Source of the DNA: Massospora cicadina
Taxonomy: Eukaryota > Entomophthoromycota > Entomophthoromycetes > Entomophthorales > Entomophthoraceae
Assembly: GCA_022478985.1 (NCBI GenBank)
Contig: JAKSZP010018560.1
Coordinates: 62,001 to 126,000, forward strand
DNA: 64,000 bases
Reading direction: 5' to 3'
Shown here: piece after piece, positions 1 to 11,370 of the stretch
Position numbering within the stretch: position 1 is the first letter of the stretch
How the letters are laid out: every line of letters begins with the position of its first letter
Program-made: the position numbers and the translations under genes
Notes under the pieces: generated by a model
Seen by the model: the letters and a program-made list of their open reading frames with translations, nothing else
What the model was told of the DNA's origin: nothing
Database searches by the model: none

Positions 1-288
1 CAGGGGGGAGGTGGGTGAGGAGACCTGCAAATTGAACCACAATAATGGTGTCATCAGGCAACTGGGTGTGAATGGTTGGGATGGGGTTCCTTGAAACGCC
101 AGGGGGATGTTGGCTGCAATTGCAGCATCAGCTTCATAGGTGAAGCTGAGGTCAAAGTACCCCTTGTGGGGGTGGAAGCCAATGAAGCCTGCAGGCTGCA
201 TAAGCACCTGGGCTAATTATAATCTTTGTTTGTCATTGTAGGGAAACAATTTGGCATATTCAACTGGAAGATGAATCACATTTTGCTT
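1..288 (-). pseudogene. ORF1-type protein of a non-LTR element, downstream part
   Basis: Read on the minus strand, this stretch encodes a segment beginning AGFIGFHPHKGYFDL, with a run of Glu-Ala-Asp-Ala after it. It aligns with AGFINFCPFKLYFDSGF in the element at 56.3-58.3 kb, and the Pro/Leu-rich segment that follows also aligns. It is therefore the same ORF1-like family. The reading continues off the left edge of the window. The upstream half of this copy lies at 5,984-6,185, on the other side of a Ty3 insertion. Function is inferred only from family context: a nucleic-acid-binding, ORF1-like protein of a LINE-derived element. Confidence 0.6.
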
Positions 289-293
289 TGGGG

Positions 294-989
294 TGTGATG
301 AACAGGCTCTCTCCAGTATGCAACAAATCAATTTGGCAAAAGAAGCCAAGTTGCAGTCCATATAGCTGAGACTACACAAGAGAGAAACTTCCTGCTATGT
401 GCATTGAGGCCACGATCAGTTATTAAACCATGTAGGATAGTAACCAGAATGCTAGTTGACAATAGTGCAATTTGTCCCATTGACAAGGAATAGAGAGAAG
501 CTAAAGCCTGTGCCAACTCACTATCATCATACATGTTGAATCCTGTCATACAATAAGAATATAATAAAAATAAAAATAAACTTAAACTTTTAGTTTATTT
601 GTCTGCAGGATTGAGAAAACAGATTTAGAGAATCTAACTTGATTTCCTGTATTATATGTGCTGGAGAATGCTAGGCACTCTCATGGTTTAAAAAAGCTTA
701 AAAAATTAAAAAATGCCTTGTTCAAAACCTGAGCTTAAATCAGTACTAGTGGGGTTTCGAACTTGAAAGTTTCCAACTTTTGGTCTGCTTATGAGATCTG
801 AACTCCGGATTCCGACTATCGGACTTAAGTGTAATATCAGAATTATTATTCATATCATATTTCCAAACTGAACCATCTTAAATTTGATTGAATCTCATGG
901 CTGAACTTTGGAACTCCTTCTTCATACTCTTATTGGTAGCCCTAAAGGTAAGGACCATATGGCGGTCATGTAGGACCTTGATCATTACA
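294..989 (-). repeat. 3' LTR of element A
   Basis: This 696-bp repeat matches 5,287-5,983 over its whole length. Most differences are C/T or G/A transitions and they cluster near 700-850. On the minus strand it begins TGTAATGATC and ends CATCACA. Target duplication TGGGG lies just to its left. Confidence 0.92.
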
Positions 990-3900
990 TCACCCCCTGA
1001 GAGGTGAGATTTGAGCATGCAAAGAATTCACTAATTTTCTGAGGGCAATGAGTACACTCTTCCTCTGATTGCCAAGTTGATTCTTTATCAGGACAACCAG
1101 ACCATTTAACTAAGAAATACTTCCTCCCTTTCTTAATCTTAGAGTCCAATATCATTTCAACCTCAAATTCATCAACTTCTGAATTCTCTAGATTTACTGG
1201 ATCTGGTTTTTCTTGAGATTTACCTTCAAACTTCCTCAGCTGTGAAATATGAAACACAGGATGAGCCTTTGATTCTGGGGGGATCTAATTCAAATGCCAC
1301 CTCATTAATAGGACAAACAATTCTGATGGCCCTAGCCTATAGGGGTCCAGCTTCCGGCATCTGACTGTCAGTGAGTAGTTCTTTGCATTTATTAAAACCA
1401 AATCCCCTTTCTTTATCATAAATCCTTTAGAACATCTCTTATCAGCCTTGAACTTTTGATAACCAATGGCTTTTATGAGGTTGTTCTTCAAGGATTAAAT
1501 GTTCTCATGAATGCCCTGGACCAGACTGTCTGCAGCTGGATTGATTCCTTCTACCTCACCTTCATATACCCTAGGGTGCTGGCCATAATTTGCAAAAAAA
1601 ATGGGGTCACACCCATAGATGAGTGGACATGGTTGTTATAGACAAATTGTGCAAAATGGATCCAACTTACCCAGTCATCTTGGCACACTGGTGTGTAGCA
1701 ACAAAGGTATTGTTCCAAAATCTGGTTGATCCTCTCAGTTTTCCCATCAGATTGTGGCTGGTATGATGAGGAATGGCAGGATTTAATTTTTAAATTGCTT
1801 AATAAATGTTCCCAGAATTTAGATATAAACTGAGGTCCACGATCTGAGACAATTTCATCTGGGATGCCATGTCTGGAGAACACTTCTTCCATAAAAATCT
1901 GTGCTGAATCTCTTGCAGTAATCTTCTCATTACAAGGGAAAAACTCAGCATATTTAGTGAGCTGATATACCACAACCATAATTGAATTAAACCCTTCTGT
2001 TCTAGGTAAACCAACAATGAAATCTACACTAAGTGATGACCATGGCCTTGAAGGTATCTGTAAAGGCTTCAGTTTCCCCTGGGGTTGTTGATGTGAAGGC
2101 TTAGATCTTGCACAAGTTAGGCATGATGAAATATACTTCTGAACAAGTGTGGTTAAACCTGGCCAAGAATAGTTATGGGCTATAAGTTCAAGCGTCTTTT
2201 CAACCCCAGGATGACCTGCCAAGGGATGGTCATGGCAAGCCTTAACTACCTTAAGTTGCAAAACTTTAGAAGGGATCCACGGCCTAATCTTGTGGAAGAT
2301 AACTCCATCTTGTAGAGAAAACTCATGGTGATTATCTGACTTAGTACCCTCCTTTAATTCAAGAAAAGTTTTCTTCCAAATTCTGATGTTTTATGGGCTC
2401 TATGTACCTTCTTCTTGAAGATATGAGAACCTTCATCAATAAGCACAAATAGGTTTGGAGTGAGCATAGTCACTGTGTTGTAATGATAAAGTTCCTTTTT
2501 TTGAAAAAGATAAAGTGGGGTCCCTACTCAGCATATCTGGTAAAATGTTTCCTTTTCCAGGCTTATACTCAGTTTTGAACACATATTGTGAAAGCTCTTG
2601 ATGCCATCTTGCCTGGCGTTGATTCATCTTATGTGGTTTTTTGTAGAATTTCAAAGCTTTGTGATCAGTGAAAATGACAAAGGTTTGGCATGCATAAAGT
2701 AGGTGATGCTGCCACTCCTTGAGGGCAGAAATTTTTGCCAGCATTTCCTTATCGTAGATAGGGTAATTTGTCTCTGCAGGGATCATCTTACAACTGAAAA
2801 AACAGATAGTATGTTCCAAGTCACCATCCCCTTTTTGAAGGAGGACTGCACCTACTGCAAAGTTGGATGCATCTGTTTCAACAATAAAAGGACGATTTGT
2901 GTTGGGATGTGCCAGCACTTGTGCTGACATAAGACAATCCTTGATTTTCTGAAAGGCCAGCTCTTCCGCCTCCCCCCAAGTAAAAGGAATATTACCTGTA
3001 AGACATGTTAAAGGAGCCACTTTCTCTGACAAATTTTCCAAAAAATAACAGAGAAAATTTATCACTCCAAGAAAACTGTGTACCCCTATATGATCAACAG
3101 GAGCCTTCCACTGCTTAACTGCATGAACCTTATCTGGACATATTGCTAGTCCATCCTTGAAGATCACATTACCCAGAAAGGACACTGACTCTCAGTTAAA
3201 TTCACACTTTGATGCTTTCAGTTTCAGGTTGGCACTTGAAATTGCTTCTAAAACTGAGCAGACATCCTTATGATGTGATTCCATGTATTTGGAAAATATC
3301 AAAATATCATCCATATAGGCAACACAACACCTTCCTACCAAATTTCCCAGTGCCTGATCAATCATTCTATGGAATACTGCAGGGGCATTGCATAAACCAA
3401 AAGGCATCACTCAATACTCATAGACCCCTAGATGACATTTAAAGGCAGTGTATTTTTGGTGCTCAGGCTTCACTGGGATCTGATTAAAAGCGTCCACCAG
3501 ATCAAGCTTTATAAAAACCTTACAATTTGAGATCATGGGAAGAATTTCTTCCATTAAAGGAATTGGATATGGATCTGGTTCAGTTATCTCATTAAGTCTT
3601 CTATAGTCAATGCAAGGGCGTAACTCTCCATTTGACTTTGGAACCATAAGACTGGAGAAACAACTGAAGACTTGGATAGGACAATTAACTTCTGCAGTGT
3701 CATTTCTTTAACATAAGTCTCTAAATCCTCATTGGCTTTTGGGTTCATTAGGTATACTAGGCTACCTTGTGGTAACACAGCACCTTACTTGGAATTGAAT
3801 GAAAATGCTAGGTGGCTTGTAGCTGGTAATGAAGAGGTACCTTTTGTCCCAAACAAGTGTGCATATTTCCGGTATTCTTCAAGAAGATGTTCAGGTGGGT

Positions 3901-4273
3901 TGTTTACCAATGCTACACCCATTCTTGAAATTATTGACTTATCTACCTCAAACGCTAAGGTAACTGGCTCATCATTTGATGGATTGAGATTTACTTTATG
4001 GGAGCTTAGGTCAAAAGATGGGGAAAAATGATACCACCATCTCATACCCAAGATCATGTGGTAAGGTAAGTTTCTTAATACACTAAATTCCTCTTCAAAT
4101 GAGTAGTCCTTTTGATACAGGGTTAGCAAGGAGTCCGCTTTCCTAACTTTTGAAATCTTGTTGGCATCTGCCAACGTTACTGTACCCTTTTGGTAGACTT
4201 TCAGACCTAAGAATTCTGCTAGCTCCATGTCAATATAATTTTCACCCACCCCTGTGTCAACCAATGCCAACAC
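985..4273 (-). pseudogene. pol: Element A pol: protease, RT, RNase H, integrase, chromodomain
   Basis: This is the polyprotein region needed for reverse transcription and integration. The aspartic protease has its DTG at 4,250-4,258 and the flap-side segment MILGM. The reverse transcriptase has an intact YMDD at 3,306-3,317, and RNase H follows with TDAS and TDHKALK. The integrase (about 2,261-1,300) keeps the zinc-binding His-His-Cys-Cys set (HPLAGHPG...CLTC) and the catalytic Asp, Asp and Glu (SVDFIVG, VSDRGPQF, GKTERINQ). The last ORF (985-1,257) is a chromodomain (FEVEMILDSK...YFLVKWSG) that in this clade targets insertion to modified chromatin. Stops at 3,411-3,413 and 3,192-3,194 stand where YEYRVMPFG and FNRESVSF are expected, both consistent with CGA becoming TGA. 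The frame from 3,647 to 1,551 is otherwise largely collinear. Confidence 0.9.
990..998 (-). promoter_or_regulatory. Polypurine tract of element A
   Basis: The minus strand reads AGGGGGTGA directly before the 3' LTR, the expected site for priming plus-strand DNA synthesis. An almost identical tract precedes the left LTR edge of the decayed element at 59.8 kb. Confidence 0.7.
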
Positions 4274-5227
4274 ATTGATGGACTGCGTAGAGAGAACTCT
4301 TGTTTCAGTGTAAAGGGAATTAAGATATAAGGATAAGCAGAAGTATAATATTCTAATTTTTGAGCTTGGAATTTCTTATCACAAAGACTGTTTACAGCAT
4401 TCTTTGAATTTTCTGGTGCTTGAGCTTGATTTAGCTGGACTTTGGGATCAGTTTGCTGGTTAGATAAATGATATCCCTTATCCTTTTTAGACTTAAATGG
4501 TTCTGAACTTGCCCTACAAAACTTACCTGACTCCTCCATTGAGGTAGCAAAACGTTCCTCCTCCTTATAGAATTGATCATCCCTAGATGTCTCTCCACTT
4601 GTAGGGCTAGGTTGAGCTCCTTTTATAAACTATCTGTTTGAGGAGATGCCACTGATGACAAGAGTAAATCTTGATTAAGATGTTGATGTAACAATCTTGG
4701 GATTTGTGACTATGGTACTCTGGCTGCCTTAGCCAATGGAGTGAACAAGCGGGCATATTCATTGACTGAATGGGGACCTTGTCTCAAATCCAATAATGCA
4801 GCCCATGCTGCATCCTGAGCCTTATCAGGAGCAGCGGCCTGCTCCACCAGATTTAAACATTCCTCCAAAGAGTTAGGGGTAAGGTCTGCATATCAATAAG
4901 CTGAGATAACTAAGCAGCCAGATGGTCTGAAAGTGCCAATAGAATGGTTTTAAGTTGGTTTGGGAATGAAATTGAACCACCAGCTGCTAATCTAAGAAGA
5001 GCTTGAAGTTTTTCATGCATAAATACCTCTTGAATCAGATTGAATTCTGAGGCTTCCAAGCTCATCAATGAGGATTTACTAATCTCTTTTCCAGCCCTTG
5101 GATATGAATCTATTGTACTCTGTTGACTTCTAAACATGCGGACAATTTTATGCATGAGGAAAGCTAAGGAGAACACAACCATCAAAACTGTGGTAGTGTG
5201 ACTATACCAGATAGGGATCATTCTCAC
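4219..5227 (-). pseudogene. gag: Element A gag
   Basis: The region encodes the capsid precursor of the Ty3 element. The clearest evidence is LRQGPHSVNEYARLFTPLAK, the conserved core of retrotransposon Gag, encoded around 4,735-4,800 and preceded by a segment starting ADLTPNSLEECLNL. The frame changes several times and has stops, so no complete product is possible. A Cys-Cys-His-Cys zinc knuckle would be expected near 4,500, but I could not recognise an intact one; the Lys/Ser-rich segment SSEPFKSKKDKG occupies that place. Confidence 0.75.
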
Positions 5228-5286
5228 TTCTGGTTCTTTAGTTGTTCCCCAAAGTAATGAGAAAAAATTGTTAAAACTTTATTTAA

Positions 5287-5983
5287 TGTGACGAACAGGC
5301 TCTCTCCAGTATGCAACAAATAAATTTGGCAAAAGAAGCCAAGTTGCAGTCCATATAGCTGAGACTACACAAGATAGAAACTTCCTGCTATGTGCATTGA
5401 GGCCACGATCAGTTATTAAACCATGTAGGATAGTAGCCAGAATGCTAGTTGACAATAGTGCAATTTGTCCCGTTGACAAGGAATAGAGAGAAGCTAAAGC
5501 CTGTGCCAACTCACTATCATCATACATGTTGAATCCTGTCATACAATAAGAATATAATAAAAATAAAAATAAACTTAAACTTTTAGTTTATTTGTCTGCA
5601 GGATTGAGAAAACAGATTTAGAGAATCTAACTTGATTTCCTGTATTATATGTGCTGGAGAATGCTAGGCACTCTCATAGTTTAAAAAAGCTTAAAAAATT
5701 AAAAAAATGCCTTGTTCAAAACCTGAGCTTAAATTAGTACTAATGGGGTTTCAAACTTGAAAGTTTCCGACTTTTGGCCTGCTTATGGGATCCAAACTCC
5801 AGATTCCAACTATTGGACCTAAATGTATTATCAGAATTATTATTCATATCGTATTTCCAAACTGAACCATCTTGAATTTGATTAAATCTCATGGCTGAAC
5901 TTTGGAACTCCTTCTTCATACTCTTATTGGTAGCCCTAAAGGTAAGGACCATATGGCGGTCAGGTAGGACCTTGACTGTTACA
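5287..5983 (-). repeat. 5' LTR of element A
   Basis: This 697-bp partner of the LTR at 294-989 lies upstream of gag on the minus strand, so it carries the element's promoter. No clear tRNA primer-binding site starting TGG follows it; the internal sequence begins TAAATAAAG, which leaves the priming mechanism open. Confidence 0.92.
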
Positions 5984-6185
5984 TGGGGGAGCACAATGGG
6001 GCTATGAGGCACCACTTGAAGCACATGCAAGGTGGAAGCTGAGACTCTTTGGGGGAATATATTGACTTGAGACATTGGGGGGCTGGGTAATCTAGTTTGA
6101 AAACATTTTCTCATTGGGCAGAAGATGCTAGGGAGTTTCGCTGCTGCCCCAGTTTTGGAGCATCAGGTAGTAGATCTGAGGACAT
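5984..6185 (-). pseudogene. ORF1-type protein of a non-LTR element, N-terminal part
   Basis: The minus strand has an ATG at 6,183-6,185 followed by codons that align with the start of the ORF at 56,433 (ATG-TC, GATC, ACCTG, TGCTCCAA and CCTAGCA blocks in the same order). It is the N-terminal half of the ORF1-like gene whose rest is at 1-288. The Ty3 element A separates the two halves. A stop follows after about 24 codons. Confidence 0.55.
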
Positions 6186-7438
6186 CAGGGCTTTGATGTG
6201 TGTTAGTTTTTCAAAGTTGTTTAGTTCTGCTTTAATTTTTAGATTTTCTCAAAAGTGTATTGAGTAGAAAAATATGTTGATTTCTTTACAGTTTATCTAT
6301 TAGCAAGTACACAATGTTTTTAATATTAATTATAAATGGGATTTGAATCCCATTAAGATACAATTTTACTAAATCTAGAAATATTTATTTGCAATCTAAA
6401 ACTCAAGTTTGAGCCTAAGAAAGATATGTTAGTATGGGCATCACTAGTACTAAAAAAAGATATATTAAGATTAGGGATGGTAAGTTAATTTTTTGGCCAG
6501 CTTTGGCTTAGCTCCACAATGAGTTGAATATGGTTTTCTCCCCAATTTCCTTGAATCATATTCTCACTATACCAACTTCTTTGTTGGTCATCTCTTACAT
6601 AAATATAACCCTCAAAACTTTATCAGATAAACCTTTATTTTGCCCATGCCTTGGACCTCCTCAAGGAGGTCTTAAAAACTATTGGATATTGTTTGCTTTT
6701 AAGTTTTATGTAAATTTTATTCCACCATTGGTTGAGTCTTTGGTTTAATTTAAAGCTCTGCCTTTTCTAGACTCTGAATTTGAAAAAGTTGTGGCCTTTG
6801 CTGGCTCCTTTGCATTTATATTATCTCAAACATGTTATTTGAGCCAATTTAGTGTTGGCTCTGTTAATTATTTTTTGTTCCATTTGGTTTGATGGCATGT
6901 TTCATGCTTTTTTGTTGTTGAACTTCTATCACCTCTATGGGAATAGGAGAGTTACAGACACTATATTCACAAATTGCTGGATCAATTTGTAAATAGTTTA
7001 GCAACACTATCACTTCTAACCTCAAGTGCATAGCAAAAAAGCTCATAGTGGTGATATATTCATCAATTATGTATTCTTTCAAGTTACAATTATAGCTCTC
7101 TGAAACTTGGATGAAAATTTCAACTACATACAGCTATCAGGGCATACTCCTGGTGGCACAATTCAAATAAAATACCATATGAGCTTGTGGCATTGCAATA
7201 TATGAGAGGTAAGACTCAGATCTACAGACAACCAGATATTATCTGCTTAAGTACAAAGAATCTACTATGCAAGTTGAACAAATGGTAACATCACATGTTG
7301 CTGTAGATGATGTTTAGCCATACAGGTTACAATCAATGATGAGCATGCCATACTGAAAAATGTCTACATAACACCCAACTCAGAAATGGAGAAAATAGAA
7401 AATTATTTATTTTAATATGATGGTATACATCCCAAAGA
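6186..7438. other. AT-rich spacer without a recognised gene
   Basis: No transposon protein or RNA gene is recognisable. A minus-strand frame at 6,864-7,082, open for about 85 codons up to 7,140, has a plausible composition (LRLEVIVLLNYLQIDPAIC) but no family resemblance that I can name. A GGACCTCCTCAAGGAGGTC palindrome lies near 6,653. Confidence 0.3.
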
Positions 7439-7455
7439 TTTCTGGCTTATTTAAA

Positions 7456-7737
7456 TTTTAAATTTTATTTAAGGTGGGCCATCCTGGGGATGATATAGCA
7501 CTGATTAAGGAATTGAAATTAATGGGAAAGAGGGATAAAACATGGAAAAACTCCATGCACAGCATATGATAGGCCAGGAACTCCATGGACTGCCTTGCTA
7601 TTTGCTATCTTGATTCAGGGCATTGGTGCACAACGTCAACACAGTCATAATTGTCCCCTACCCAAATTTCATCTATTAGGATCAAACTTGTGAGGCAGTG
7701 GTCATTGCTTCCATACTCACCACTGGGGTATCCTCCC
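7456..7737 (-). repeat. SINE1, full-length copy
   Basis: This tRNA-derived SINE is read on the minus strand. The right end holds the tRNA-like head (A box TACCCCAGTGGT, decayed B box), the middle is shared with three other copies, and the left end is the AAATTT-rich tail. A perfect 17-bp duplication TTTCTGGCTTATTTAAA flanks it at 7,439-7,455 and 7,738-7,754. Most CpG sites seen in the 10.4-kb copy are TpG or CpA here, so this is an older insertion. Confidence 0.85.
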
Positions 7738-7754
7738 TTTCTGGCTTATTTAAA

Positions 7755-8280
7755 GAATGATATTTCTGCTATAAAACCATTGATTCTCAGTGACAAAATA
7801 TAAATTTAAAATTTGATAATGGCCAGGAGTTTCTTAAATTTCTACAAGAAAGCTAGCATCTCTAACTTAACAATAATCTAGCAATATCTACTATATGCAA
7901 TAATACATATATTGATGGAGTCTTTGCCCACAATATAAATAAAATATGATATAAAATTATATATCCTACTCCAGTCACAACAAGTCTATATTAAATATTG
8001 CCTCTGCTCAATAAATCAGCTTTTATATTTATACCAGTTAATTTATAACTTAATATACTCTCTTATAATTTGGAAAATATAGTGCTGTTTACCTTATGAT
8101 AAACACTTAAAAACATAATAATATCTCTTTTCTGGAAGTCAAAAATATAATTCATGAACAAAAGAAACAATCTAACAATAACTATATTAATATTGCTTTC
8201 AACTGGCAGTTTAAAGACATACATGCTCTTTAGCTTTTTACCATAAGGTAAAAATTATACCCTTTTTTCACATATAACTT
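7755..8280. other. AT-rich spacer
   Basis: I see no ORF, RNA or repeat unit here beyond runs of A and T. Confidence 0.3.
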
Positions 8281-8425
8281 TTGAAGGAATGTGAAAATAA
8301 AATCTGACTTCGAGATGTAAATGGACCCTACCATCCAGATATATTGAAATTGCAAAGCTCTGCATGCCGTAGTTTTGGCTGGGCATCGCACAAAAACACA
8401 CTTCCTTTTATAGATAAGACCTTGG
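8281..8425 (+). repeat. 3' module of an H-type (Helitron-like) element
   Basis: The block matches 10,688-10,835, 19,060-19,190 and 46,290-46,430: a GGACCC...CCA segment, AAAGCTCT, ATGCCGTAGTTTTGG, then GCATCGCACA and a TTTTATAGAT end. It is the 3' portion of the non-autonomous element family described at 17,753. Confidence 0.6.
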
Positions 8426-10369
8426 TGTTTACGCCCATCTCCTGGCCAAGTTCCTCCCGCCCATCGTTAGGTGGTACAATTTGACCACCCATAGCCTTTT
8501 GTCCCTCCATACATGGCGCGCTCACGCAACTCTGGCGCTTTAACCCTTAACTGGGTTCTATAATTCGAAAGGGTGTTGTATAAATTTCTTTAGACCTCTG
8601 ACCCTTATTTCCGTTCCGTTTAACCTTTTAACTGATACTCTTGGTTTTTTTGATATAAACTACTACCCATAGCTTTAACTGGGAGCTGGTGAGCAGCCTT
8701 TGGACTTTATATTTTCCCAAATTTTAAGCCACAACTTTGAGTTGCCCCTCGTTCTGTTTAACATAGATAGGTGGATACCAAACCTTTATTGCTAAATTAT
8801 CAAATTTCTGCGAATGTAGATACCGAAGGGGCGTCAGAAATTGGTTGCCTGAACAATAATCCCACCCTTTTATTAATGATATCGAAATACCTCATTCACC
8901 ACCGCGTTAATGAGGTTTACCTTTCTTATGCTGATTCAAGCCCATAACACCTCAGCTAGCTCATTGGGGTCATAAAGGGGCGGTCCAAAATAGAAATCAA
9001 CAATCCTTTTGGAGTGTTCACACCGAATGCAATTAATCATTAAATGGATATGATTGGCCAGGTTAGCAACAATGGCAAAAAGTTATAGCCAAAATGGTTA
9101 AGTTGTTTCATGAATGCCTAGTGCTAATATAGCGATTATTTAGGTAGTCTAAGTTTAACCTCAGGGGATTAACTGTACCAGCACGTTATATGATTTCAAT
9201 GCAAATTATGGAATAACCCATAGGAGAGATGGTGACTTTATAAGTAGCGTTGGCAGCGAAGCTGATGGGAGGCTAGTTCAACTTTATCTGCGATGGAGTT
9301 TGGCAATATCACTTTATCAATTAATAAGAATCCCTTCCTCTATCTATTTTACATTTCCCATACCCTCACCTTTTAAGGGGGTAGCAATATGAAGATTGCT
9401 AGCCAGTTGTTCAATGGTGATAGAACCTCTTGGGATGCATACAACCGAATTTTTTTACAAAGGGGGTTGAGTTTATAACTATCACCTAACCTATACCAAC
9501 TACTGTGATGCTCTACTCAAAACACCTATCAACGGTTGTAGGTTTTTAATACGCAAAGCCAATTGCTGTCAATTGAACAAGTTAATGCTTTGAGCTACAT
9601 CATGAACCCAGCAACTGTTTTAGCTTTCCTGGGTTGGTTGGGCTTATGAAGTATAAAAACTTATGGTTTAACACGTTCGTCGCCCAGCGTGATTCAGTTG
9701 AGTTTCTCACGGGGCCCAAATGTGACTTGACAAATTGTCGAATGCCAGGAAACGAGAAAAAATAAAAAGATTATAACCTACTGCCCCAATTGTCCAAAAT
9801 CACCACGAATGTATTTGGACTGTTTTAACAAACACCATAATAAACTTTAATATAACATAATATATTTATCATAAATATAAATTAATAAAAGGCTTAATAT
9901 AATTTAGAATATTTGGAATATTTTTATTTTGTCCTTTACCCATACAGCTAGGAACTTCGTTTTGAGCGCATTTTTCTTACGTACTCCTTCAGAGCTCAGA
10001 TGTTGGTTTTGGGTAGTTTTTTCCTTCAATTTTATTTTTTGACGTCGCATTTGAATTTGCCATTAGTGATGCTAAACCTACGAATTGTTCGTTAACGTTC
10101 GTTGACCCGTCACTCATAACTCATATTTGGATGACGGCGACGAAAGTGTTAAGCCAATTGTAGAAATTTATAAAGGGGTATTAAAAATGAGTAAGCTACT
10201 GGCTTTTGTACACTATAATAGGTACTTTGGTATAGCTTATAATACCTTTTTGAAAGAATACAAATCCTTGTAATTGACAAAGGTTTTTTATTCATATGAA
10301 AAGTCCTCAACAGAATCTAGTTTCGATATCACTGCTAGTGGTATAAGATTCACAGGTTTTTTTTGCAGT
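8426..10369. other. CpG-retaining block with no open reading frame
   Basis: This stretch has many CpG dinucleotides (for example GGCGCGCTCACGCAAC at 8,514 and ACACGTTCGTCGCC near 9,680), while neighbouring sequence has almost none. No frame of 60 codons exists on either strand. A plus-strand frame from the ATG near 9,390 reads for about 30 codons and then hits stops. It lies between two H-type 3' modules, so it may be the body of a young non-autonomous element, but no coding identity is visible. Confidence 0.4.
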
Positions 10370-10387
10370 CTTAAATTCCCTAATATT

Positions 10388-10652
10388 TTAAATTTTAAAT
10401 TTTAAATTTTATTCGAGGTGGGCCGACCTGGGGACGATACCGCACCGATTAGGGAAGTGAAGAAAATGGGAAAGGAGGATAAAACCCGGAAAACCTCCAT
10501 GCGCGGCGTATGATAGGCCAGGAACTCCATGGACCGCCTTTGCTATTCGCTATCTCGGTTCGGGGCATTGGCGCGCAAAACCAACAGTCAAAATCGTCCC
10601 CTACCCAAAGTCCATTACCGGGATCGAACTCGAGAGGCAGTGGTAGAGGGTC
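10388..10652 (-). repeat. SINE1, youngest copy, 5'-truncated
   Basis: The copy is flanked by a perfect 18-bp duplication CTTAAATTCCCTAATATT (10,370-10,387 and 10,653-10,670). On the minus strand it starts inside the tRNA-like head at GGACCCTCTACC, keeps an excellent B box (GAGTTCGATCC), and ends in three AAAATTT repeats. It lacks the first 24 or so bases and so the A box. It preserves CpG at sites that are TpG or CpA in the other three copies. Confidence 0.92.
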
Positions 10653-10670
10653 CTTAAATTCCCTAATATT

Positions 10671-10835
10671 AAATACTGCCATTTATGAATAAAAATCCGG
10701 CTTTGGGGTGCACACGGACCCTCTCCCGTCCACCTGATTTGAAAATTACAAAGCTCTACATGCCGTAGTTTTGGGTGACCATCGCACACACATGCAAACT
10801 CTTGCTTTTTGTATAGATTATTATAGATTGAATAT
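10671..10835 (+). repeat. 3' module of an H-type element
   Basis: This is the same module as at 8,281 and 19,060 (CACACGGACCCTCTCCCGTC, ATGCCGTAGTTTTGGGTG, GCACACACATGC), ending TGTATAGATTATTATAGATT. The young SINE1 copy inserted just upstream of it. Confidence 0.6.
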
Positions 10836-11199
10836 AGAGAATTAGTTGGCAGCTGAAAGACATTATTATGCTCTTAAGCTTTTTACCATTCCATAATTTT
10901 TCCAAAATTTTATGGATTAACTACATTTACTTCAATATAACACTACCAAAAAGTGGAGAACCCTCTGCTGGGTACCTATTGAGAGTATGCAAAGTTTCAT
11001 GAAAAATGATTTAGTAGTTTCTGAGATTACCAAGGATAATCTTGACCCCAGAGATTTAATTATATAGTTAATCTAAAATACAAAATGTAATAAACTATAA
11101 CAGTAGAAAAAAGTTATATTATATAAGTAGTCAGGAAGCTCAAACTTTATCTGATAGTTTAACAAAGGAGTTGAGAGTTTAGCTATTAATATTTGATAC
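10836..11199. other. Spacer
   Basis: I recognise nothing here; it is AT-rich with no long frame. Confidence 0.25.
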
Positions 11200-11215
11200 A
11201 TTTAAATTGTTTTAA

Positions 11216-11355
11216 GGGTGGTTAGCCTGGCAGGATAATTCCTGCTTCCACTCTAGTGCAGATTTTGTTCAACACAAGTTTGAAACCTGTGCTGGCTAAA
11301 AAAATCTTAATGCAGTATATTTGTCCCAAGGTCAACCCACCTCAATTACTTTTAT
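11216..11355 (+). repeat. SINE2 copy
   Basis: A short tRNA-derived repeat on the plus strand: a degenerate head, a B-box-like AAGTTTGAAACC at about 11,277, GTATATTTGTCCC, and the tail GGTCAACCCACCTC (11,330-11,343). Imperfect duplications (ATTTAAATTGTTTTAA at 11,200 and ATTCAAATTATTTAA at 11,356) flank it. It matches 37,799-37,933 and about 14,745-14,868, which are on the minus strand. Confidence 0.7.
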
Positions 11356-11370
11356 ATTCAAATTATTTAA

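Larger units (their letters stand above)
294..5983 (-). mobile_element. Chromodomain Ty3 LTR retrotransposon (element A), nearly complete
   Basis: Two long direct repeats (294-989 and 5,287-5,983) enclose gag, protease, reverse transcriptase, RNase H, integrase and chromodomain in the order typical of chromoviruses, all on the minus strand. The ends are TG...CA, and a perfect 5-bp duplication TGGGG flanks the element at 289-293 and 5,984-5,988. The flanking sequences on both sides belong to one ORF1-type element, so the insertion point is clear. A polypurine tract adjoins the left LTR. The coding frame is broken by a modest number of stops, several of them CGA-to-TGA, so this copy cannot make its own full polyprotein but is relatively young. 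Confidence 0.92.

Noticed and set aside
6864..7140. Possible small protein gene on the minus strand
   Set aside because: It is open for about 85 codons but has no homologue I recognise, no repeat copy and no neighbouring context; chance is plausible.
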